Positions 1 through 4,304 of a stretch of 5,925 nt of DNA are shown here, in pieces. Below the pieces are notes generated by a model. That model was not told the origin of the DNA and searched no databases. It saw only the letters and a program-made list of their open reading frames with translations. This DNA is from Sulfurovum sp. (GTDB lineage Bacteria; Campylobacterota; Campylobacteria; Campylobacterales; Sulfurovaceae): positions 1 through 5,925 of the forward strand of contig DAOUPF010000099.1 of NCBI GenBank assembly GCA_030626265.1, read 5' to 3'. The translations under genes and the position numbers were made by a program. Each line of letters starts with the position of its first letter. The stretch's first letter is position 1.

Positions 1-927
1 ATAAATAGTTATGGCGAGAAGCTAGGTATTACTGAAAATTTTTTAGGTAACTATATATCAAATCTTTATCTTTTAAAGACAAGAGGTGTAATATTTGATG
101 ATAAAGAACTTTTAGATGTTAAAATTAAATCATTTAACAAAGATGACTTTTCAAACTTTAATTCCCTTGAAATTCCCTTAAATAATGGTACTTATGTTAA
201 ACTTGTGGACATTTGTCAATTTGAAATAATAAAATCTTTAGAGAGATTAGTTAAAGATGATGGAGAGACAAACTTTTATGTTTTTGCAAATGTAAACCCT
301 TCTGTTGTTACTGCAAGTGAAGTTATGAATAAAATAGAACCTATTATAAAAAAATTAAGAAGAGAAGGGATAAGGCTAAAGTTTAAAGGTGAAAGAGAGC
401 AGAGGAGAACTCTTCAAACAGAGATGATATTAGCCTCAGCACTGTCAATTATTTTGATATTTATGGCTATGCTTTATCTATTTAACTCTTTAAGAGAAAC
501 AATGATAGTTATGTCAGTAATCCCTTTTTCTTTTTTAGGTGTATTTATAGGTCATTATATAATGGGATTAAATATCTCACTGCCATCATTGATAGGGGCT
601 TTAGGTCTTGCAGGAGTTATAGTAAATGATGGGATCATTATGATGGCAACAATAAAAATAGCTGAACATAAAGATGATATATTTAGATTGGCAAAAAGAC
701 GATTTAGACCTATTGTGTTGACTTCAATTACAACTATTATAGGATTATCATCACTAATATTTTTTGCATCTGCACAATCTGTTACTTTTCAACCGCTTGC
801 AGTTACAATCGGCTTTGGACTAATGTGGGGAACGATATTGAATCTTTTTTATCTCCCTGTGGTATATAATTTCTTACTCGGTACTAATAGTAAGAAAATT
901 AACAATAATTTAACACAACAAGAGTAA
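1..927 (+). CDS. RND-family efflux permease, C-terminal third (partial at window start)
   Basis: Inner-membrane proton-driven pump subunit of the AcrB-like RND superfamily, which normally works with a periplasmic adaptor and an outer-membrane channel. The frame is open from base 1, so the true start lies upstream. A GTG at 205 is an internal codon, because the 68 residues before it continue the same periplasmic domain. The 308 visible residues hold the end of the second periplasmic porter loop (about 1-135), then five membrane segments near 142-161, 166-186, 194-216, 238-258 and 265-292. These correspond to TM8-TM12. Family signatures are visible: GALGLAGVIVNDGI in the TM10 area, RRFRPIVLTSITTIIGL before and in TM11, and FQPLAVTIGFGL in TM12. 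Family members are about 1000 residues, so roughly two thirds is missing. The substrate cannot be told from this part. exbB follows 31 bases downstream on the same strand, which suggests a shared transcript. Confidence 0.93.
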   Translation: MNSYGEKLGITENFLGNYISNLYLLKTRGVIFDDKELLDVKIKSFNKDDFSNFNSLEIPLNNGTYVKLVDICQFEIIKSLERLVKDDGETNFYVFANVNPSVVTASEVMNKIEPIIKKLRREGIRLKFKGEREQRRTLQTEMILASALSIILIFMAMLYLFNSLRETMIVMSVIPFSFLGVFIGHYIMGLNISLPSLIGALGLAGVIVNDGIIMMATIKIAEHKDDIFRLAKRRFRPIVLTSITTIIGLSSLIFFASAQSVTFQPLAVTIGFGLMWGTILNLFYLPVVYNFLLGTNSKKINNNLTQQE

Positions 928-958
928 AATATTTTATATAAAAAAGGAAACTAAAAGT

Positions 959-1396
959 ATGGATATAGAGCTAATAAAAGATATGGTGGACTATGGTGTT
1001 ATAGGTGTTTTAGGATTTATGAGTTTTTTGGCTGTTTGGTTTTGGATAGAGAGATTATTATTTTATAAAAAAGTAAAATTAGAGGATTATAAGACTAAAG
1101 AGGCACTAGAGATTGACATAACAAATAATATAAATATCATATCTACCTTTGGTTCTAATGCACCGTATATAGGGCTTTTAGGAACTGTATTTGGGATTAT
1201 TATTACTTTTTATATCATGGGACAAAGCGATACTATGGATGTAAAGATGATAATGACCTCTTTGGCCTTAGCACTAAAAGCTACCGCCATGGGACTTATC
1301 GTGGCTATCCCTTCAATCATATTTTATAATCACCTATCTAGGAAGATAGAGGTTATCAGTGCAAGATGGGATATCCTACAAAAGGAAAAGAGTTGA
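959..1396 (+). CDS. exbB: TonB-system energiser ExbB (MotA/TolQ/ExbB proton channel)
   Basis: ExbB forms the inner-membrane oligomer around the ExbD dimer and uses the proton gradient to drive TonB. The protein is 145 residues, the short form typical of Campylobacterota and much shorter than E. coli ExbB (244 residues). Three membrane segments are visible at about 12-32, 65-87 and 105-125. The family's conserved stretches are present: SNAPYIGLLGTVFGI at the start of TM2, and ALALKATAMGLIVAIPS in TM3, where the Thr-Ala pair is thought to line the proton path. The ATG at 959 has an AAGGA Shine-Dalgarno at 944-948 with 10-base spacing. The gene sits 31 bases after the RND permease, and its stop overlaps the proposed exbD start. 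A TolQ role is less likely because exbD and a full tonB follow directly. Confidence 0.95.
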   Translation: MDIELIKDMVDYGVIGVLGFMSFLAVWFWIERLLFYKKVKLEDYKTKEALEIDITNNINIISTFGSNAPYIGLLGTVFGIIITFYIMGQSDTMDVKMIMTSLALALKATAMGLIVAIPSIIFYNHLSRKIEVISARWDILQKEKS

Positions 1397-1770
1397 AAGT
1401 ACAAAAGTTTGATTCTATAAATGTAGTGCCTTTTATAGATATTATGCTTGTTTTGCTGGTGATAGTATTGACTACAGCAACATTTATTGCAAAAGGGATA
1501 ATCCCTGTAGAGCTACCAAATGCTTCGACTTCCATAGAAAATAAAGAAAAAAAAGATCTTACAATTACTGTCACACATGATGGGAAAGTATTTTTTGAAA
1601 AAACAGAGACTAGCAGAGAAAATATTGCAGCAGAACTAAAAAAATATGATATTACTACAGCGATTAGAATTAACTGCGACAAAGAGGCAAAATTTGATTC
1701 ATTTGTTTTTATCTTAGATATTTTAAAGAAAGAGAAGTTTAAGAATTTAGGAATAATAACAAAAAAATGA
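1393..1770 (+). CDS. exbD: TonB-system accessory protein ExbD
   Basis: ExbD partners ExbB in the TonB motor, with one membrane helix and a periplasmic domain that contacts TonB. I choose the TTG at 1393, giving 125 residues. It has an AAGGA Shine-Dalgarno at 1382-1386 (6-base spacing), overlaps the exbB stop as TTGA, and gives an N-terminus of the usual ExbD form ([20 protein letters not shown]). An in-frame ATG at 1366 would add nine residues, but it lies inside exbB and has no ribosome site. The single helix is at about 13-33. Asp16 in the [11 protein letters not shown] motif corresponds to the essential membrane Asp (Asp25 in E. coli). The periplasmic domain covers about 40-125 and includes the LPNAS motif just after the helix. 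tonB overlaps the stop by four bases. Confidence 0.94.
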   Translation: MKVQKFDSINVVPFIDIMLVLLVIVLTTATFIAKGIIPVELPNASTSIENKEKKDLTITVTHDGKVFFEKTETSRENIAAELKKYDITTAIRINCDKEAKFDSFVFILDILKKEKFKNLGIITKK

Positions 1771-2681
1771 ATAGATATTTATCATCATTTTTTATCACTT
1801 CCATTATGTATATATCTGTAGCTACTATATTTTTATATGCATATAAAAATTATAATTTTAGTGATGAGAATATAGATAATACTAAGTTAGATACAGTTTC
1901 TTTTTGTGTTATTTCTGAGCCAGAGCCAGAGCCTGAACCTGAACCTGAACCAGAGCCTGAAGTAGAACCAGAGCCTGAGACAGTGCCAGAACCTGAGCCA
2001 GAACCAGAACCAGAGCCAGAACCTGAGCCAGAGCCAGAGCTTGAGTCAGAGCCTGTACCAGAGCCTGAAGTAGAACTAGAGCCTGAAATAGTGCCGGAAC
2101 CAGAACTAGAACCAGAACCTGAGCCTGAGCCAGAGCCTGAGCTTGAGTCAGAGCCAGAACCAGAACCAGAACCAGAGCTTGAGCTAGAACCGGTACCAGA
2201 ACCAGTGTCTGAACCAGAACCAGAACCCGAGCCAGAACCTATTGTTGAGCCTTTACCAAAGCCAAAGCCAGTTGTTAAGAATAAGATTATAGAAAAAAAG
2301 AAAAAAAGAAAAAAGAAAAAAGTTAAGAAAAGAAAAAAGAAAAAGAAAAAAAAGAAAGTAGCAAGGGCTACTAGGAAATCATCAGTAGGACAAACCAGTT
2401 CTGCTAAAAAAAGACAATTTTTAGCAAGCATTAGAAGAAAGATAAATCGAAACAAAAGTTATCCTAGAGTGGCACAAAGAAGGGGAATGGAGGGCTCTGT
2501 TCGTATAAGTTTTACTGTACAAAGAAGTGGAAATGTAGGAAATATACGAGTCAGTGGTCCCAAAGTATTTCATAACTCAGCCAAAAATGCTGTAAAAAGA
2601 GCATTTCCTATAAATGCAAGTAAAGCACCTTTTCCTCTGCCAAAAAGTATAAGTTTATCTATTCGTTATAAGCTTAGATAA
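1767..2681 (+). CDS. tonB: TonB energy-transducing protein with extended Glu-Pro tract
   Basis: TonB spans the periplasm and passes motor energy to TonB-dependent outer-membrane receptors for siderophores, metals, vitamins or glycans. It has 304 residues. A short cytoplasmic tip and signal-anchor helix lie at about 6-26. A near-continuous Glu-Pro dipeptide tract covers 51-168, a Lys/Arg-rich block covers 171-204 with very few other residues, and a TonB C-terminal domain covers about 215-304. The C-terminal domain carries the conserved YP (Tyr232-Pro233), the [15 protein letters not shown] strand-turn-strand and the closing [10 protein letters not shown] strand. The ATG at 1767 overlaps the exbD stop as ATGA, which suggests translational coupling. 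E. coli TonB (239 residues) has shorter EP and KP segments. Here the acidic tract is much longer and the basic block has almost no proline. The Lys block contains A runs of up to 8 bases, a possible slippage site. Confidence 0.95.
   Translation: MNRYLSSFFITSIMYISVATIFLYAYKNYNFSDENIDNTKLDTVSFCVISEPEPEPEPEPEPEPEVEPEPETVPEPEPEPEPEPEPEPEPELESEPVPEPEVELEPEIVPEPELEPEPEPEPEPELESEPEPEPEPELELEPVPEPVSEPEPEPEPEPIVEPLPKPKPVVKNKIIEKKKKRKKKKVKKRKKKKKKKKVARATRKSSVGQTSSAKKRQFLASIRRKINRNKSYPRVAQRRGMEGSVRISFTVQRSGNVGNIRVSGPKVFHNSAKNAVKRAFPINASKAPFPLPKSISLSIRYKLR
1917..2270 (+). repeat. Glu-Pro codon repeat in tonB with a longer-period duplication
   Basis: This tract is built from six-base units (GAR CCN) encoding Glu-Pro, interrupted by Val, Leu, Ser, Thr and Ile. 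A second, longer period is laid over it. Residues 61-96 (bases 1947-2054) and 97-130 (2055-2156) each run from PEPEVE, through a TVPEPE or IVPEPE step, to ELESEP. They look like tandem copies of about 102-108 bases. Synonymous third positions vary between GAG/GAA and CCA/CCT, so the array is not a recent pure expansion. Confidence 0.85.
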
Positions 2682-2746
2682 ATTTATAGATATGTTTAAA
2701 AATAGCAAATGTAGTGAATATTAAAGTTAAGTAGATTGATAAAAAG
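2682..2746. other. Short spacer between tonB and the tRNA-Phe remnant
   Basis: This is 65 bases of AT-rich sequence between the tonB stop and the CCA end of the tRNA fragment. I see no gene and no convincing terminator hairpin followed by a T run. It should be original chromosome, lying just downstream of the ancestral tRNA-Phe gene. Confidence 0.5.
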
Positions 2747-2793
2747 TGGTGGCGCTGGACGGAATCGAACCGCCGACACAAGGATTTTCAATC
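2747..2793 (-). pseudogene. 3' half of tRNA-Phe (anticodon GAA): attachment-site copy at the island edge
   Basis: Read on the minus strand, this is the second half of a tRNA: anticodon loop TTGAAAA (2785-2791, anticodon GAA for Phe), 3' anticodon strand TCCTT, a 5-base variable loop GTGTC, T arm GGCGG-TTCGATT-CCGTC (stem pairs with one G-T wobble), acceptor strand CAGCGCC, discriminator A and encoded CCA (2747-2749 on the plus strand). The 5' anticodon strand should complement TCCTT, but pairing fails after two bases at 2794-2796. No GGCGCTG acceptor 5' strand follows at higher coordinates. The tRNA is therefore cut and not functional here. A tyrosine recombinase starts about 180 bases away, so this is most likely the att core left at the integrase-side junction, with the complete tRNA-Phe rebuilt at the other end. 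Chromosome would lie to the left and island to the right. Confidence 0.85.
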
Positions 2794-2975
2794 TAAAAAG
2801 GGCTATTTTGTCATATATTGTCAAATCAATCCAAGTCTCTTTAAAACTCCTATTAATGGGAGTTTACAAGCTGTTATAGGTTATTATTTCTAATCAAATT
2901 TTATCATAATTTTTCAATTATGGTTACCAATAGGCTACTAAAATGGCATATAAAAATTAACGTAAATACGGTAGT
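2794..2975. other. Integrase-side arm of the element, no gene
   Basis: This AT-rich, non-coding stretch lies between the tRNA fragment and the integrase. It holds two TTGTCA copies ten bases apart (2808-2813 and 2818-2823) and an inverted repeat at 2844-2865. Both are plausible recombinase or excisionase binding sites, but that is inference from position. I see no convincing sigma-70 promoter pair for the integrase. An ATG at 2943 opens a five-codon frame (MAYKN) that is in phase with the integrase and is closed by TAA at 2958-2960. Confidence 0.5.
2844..2865. repeat. Inverted repeat in the element's left arm
   Basis: AAACTCC at 2844-2850 pairs with GGAGTTT at 2859-2865 around an 8-base interval. 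One G-T pair and one A-T pair can extend the stem inward to 9 bp with a TTAA loop. The T run is too short on either strand for a clear intrinsic terminator (TTTT on the minus strand). It could be an operator or recombination-protein site near the integrase. Confidence 0.5.
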
Positions 2976-4043
2976 TTGGTTCAGATTTATAGTAAAGAAA
3001 ATGGAGACATTAGTTATTATATTACCTATAAAGACCTACAAAATAAGTTAAAAAGGGTCAAAATTGGTGAAAAGTCACAAGGCATAACAGAGCATTATTG
3101 TTATAGAAAAAGATCAGAACTTATTAATACTGTAAGATTAGGAGAAGATCCACAACAAATAGTCAAAGGTAGAAAAAAGCTTTTTAGTTTTAAAAATGCT
3201 TATGAGGATTATATAATATGGGCAAAAGGTAATAAATCATCTTGGGATAGAGATGAACAGCTTTTTAGAACTCATATGATAAGTTTGCATGAATATAATC
3301 TTATAGACTTAAAACCTAAAGATTTTGAAGCTTTAAAGCAAAAGAAACTGCAAACTCTATCGGTTAGATCAGTTGAGTATATGTTAGCAGTAGCAAGACA
3401 GATTATAAACCATGCTATCAAAAATGAATTAGTTAAAGGTTACAATAATCCTATAAGTGGTGGTAGAGTAAAAATACCAAAACCTGATAATGCAAAAGTT
3501 GCTTTTTTATCACAAGTACAAGCAGATAACTTACTTGATTTATTAGAGAATAGAGAGAGCAAAACAAGTTATTATTTAACAGTACTGCTACTTTATACAG
3601 GAGCAAGATTTATCGAAGTAGCTACTTTAAAATGGAATGATATAAACTTCATTCAAAGGCTTATTTATTTTAAGCCTACCAAAAATGGTAATGCAAGACA
3701 TGTATATATGACTGATTTAGTATTTGAGATTCTACAAAACTTACCAAAAAATACTAATTTTGTAATCCCTGATACTAATGGGAAGAATATGTTGAGAATG
3801 CCTAGACAATGGCAGTTATTAGTAGATGAGATGATAGAGGGTAATATAGAGGCAGAGAAGTATAGAATAACAGTACATAGTCTAAGACATACTCATGCCT
3901 CTTGGATGGCTTTAGCAGGAGCAGACATTTTACAAATTAAAGAGCAACTAGGACACAAAAAGCTAGATATGACTTTAAGGTATGCTCACCTCATACCAAG
4001 CCAAAGGCATGAAGTTGTAAAAGGTATTTTTGATGGAGTATAA
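2976..4043 (+). CDS. Tyrosine recombinase/integrase of the tRNA-Phe island
   Basis: Site-specific recombinase expected to integrate and excise the element at the tRNA-Phe 3' end. With the TTG start at 2976 it is 355 residues, normal for phage or island integrases. An N-terminal arm-binding-like region covers about 1-65, a SAM-like core-binding domain about 70-160, and the catalytic domain about 175-345. The catalytic residues are complete: Arg211 in LLYTGARFIEVATL, Lys236 in the TKNG hairpin, His301 and Arg304 in HSLRHTHASW, His327 in LGHK and the nucleophile Tyr336 in TLRYAHL. The start is uncertain. TTG 2976 has only a weak ribosome site, while in-frame codons upstream read RKYGS back to a TAA at 2958-2960, with ATG 2943 beyond it. 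Many related integrases begin with a short MA..KYG-like motif, so the N-terminus may have been cut by a nonsense change. The protein's position next to the att-like tRNA fragment supports its role. Confidence 0.93.
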   Translation: MVQIYSKENGDISYYITYKDLQNKLKRVKIGEKSQGITEHYCYRKRSELINTVRLGEDPQQIVKGRKKLFSFKNAYEDYIIWAKGNKSSWDRDEQLFRTHMISLHEYNLIDLKPKDFEALKQKKLQTLSVRSVEYMLAVARQIINHAIKNELVKGYNNPISGGRVKIPKPDNAKVAFLSQVQADNLLDLLENRESKTSYYLTVLLLYTGARFIEVATLKWNDINFIQRLIYFKPTKNGNARHVYMTDLVFEILQNLPKNTNFVIPDTNGKNMLRMPRQWQLLVDEMIEGNIEAEKYRITVHSLRHTHASWMALAGADILQIKEQLGHKKLDMTLRYAHLIPSQRHEVVKGIFDGV

Positions 4044-4187
4044 AATCATGCATAACTTGATACTAAAAGTTAGAGAAAATAAATTTATTTGACAGTTTTG
4101 ACTTTTTTGGGAGTAAACGAAGGTTTATTCACAAATGATTGTAGAAAAGTACTAAATAAAATAAAGATAAGAACTATAGAATACCAT

Positions 4188-4193
4188 TATAAT
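4188..4193 (+). promoter_or_regulatory. Candidate -10 element for the RHS gene
   Basis: A perfect TATAAT sits 111 bases before the RHS start codon. No good -35 lies 17 bases upstream, but housekeeping promoters in Campylobacterota often lack a -35 and rely on an extended AT-rich -10 region. In DNA this AT-rich the match could be chance. Confidence 0.3.
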
Positions 4194-4267
4194 AGGACAT
4201 AATATATTCCATCCAATGTATAAACAAGAATAAAATAGCTAAAATAATCATACAGGAAGTTGAGAAT

Positions 4268-4291
4268 ATGTTGCTATATAAAAAATACTAA
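4268..4291 (+). CDS. Possible seven-residue leader peptide before the RHS gene
   Basis: ATG at 4268 encodes MLLYKKY and stops at 4289-4291. An AGGAAG Shine-Dalgarno-like site lies at 4254-4259 with 8-base spacing. The stop lies only two bases before the AGGAG of the RHS gene, so ribosomes ending here could affect initiation at 4305. The frame is so short that chance is a serious alternative. Confidence 0.2.
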   Translation: MLLYKKY

Positions 4292-4304
4292 ATAGGAGTG
4301 GTTG

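Larger units (their letters stand above)
4044..4304. other. Intergenic region between integrase and RHS gene
   Basis: This is 261 bases of very AT-rich sequence without a convincing full gene. It contains a weak 6-bp hairpin just after the integrase stop (TAACTT 4053-4058, AAGTTA 4067-4072), a 14-base perfect AT palindrome at 4077-4090 next to a TTGACA at 4089-4094, a TATAAT at 4188-4193, and a seven-codon mini-frame at 4268-4291 just before the RHS gene. The leader for the cargo gene probably lies here. Confidence 0.5.

Noticed and set aside
1356..1682. Minus-strand open frame opposite exbB/exbD
   Set aside because: It lies fully across well-recognised ExbB and ExbD sequence and shows no family features or ribosome site.
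1917..2270. Regular short repeats that could suggest a CRISPR array
   Set aside because: The units are six-base coding repeats without spacers and lie in frame inside tonB.
1850..2455. Minus-strand open frame of about 200 codons rich in Gly-Ser
   Set aside because: It is the reverse-strand reading of the Glu-Pro codon repeats and Lys codons of tonB (Ser-Gly and poly-Phe). It has no independent coding signal.
2747..2830. A complete tRNA-Phe gene on the minus strand
   Set aside because: There is no D arm and no 5' acceptor strand complementary to CAGCGCC beyond the anticodon loop, and anticodon-stem pairing fails after two bases.
2920..3051. Plus-strand frame starting ATG 2920 across the integrase start
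   Set aside because: It is a 43-codon frame out of phase with the integrase, with no ribosome site or recognisable features. Most of it overlaps clear integrase coding sequence.
4053..4072. Hairpin after the integrase as a terminator
   Set aside because: It has only six AT-rich base pairs with an 8-base loop and no following T run.
4089..4117. TTGACA at 4089 as a -35 promoter box
   Set aside because: The hexamer about 17 bases downstream (AGTAAA) is a poor -10, and the region is AT-rich enough for chance matches.
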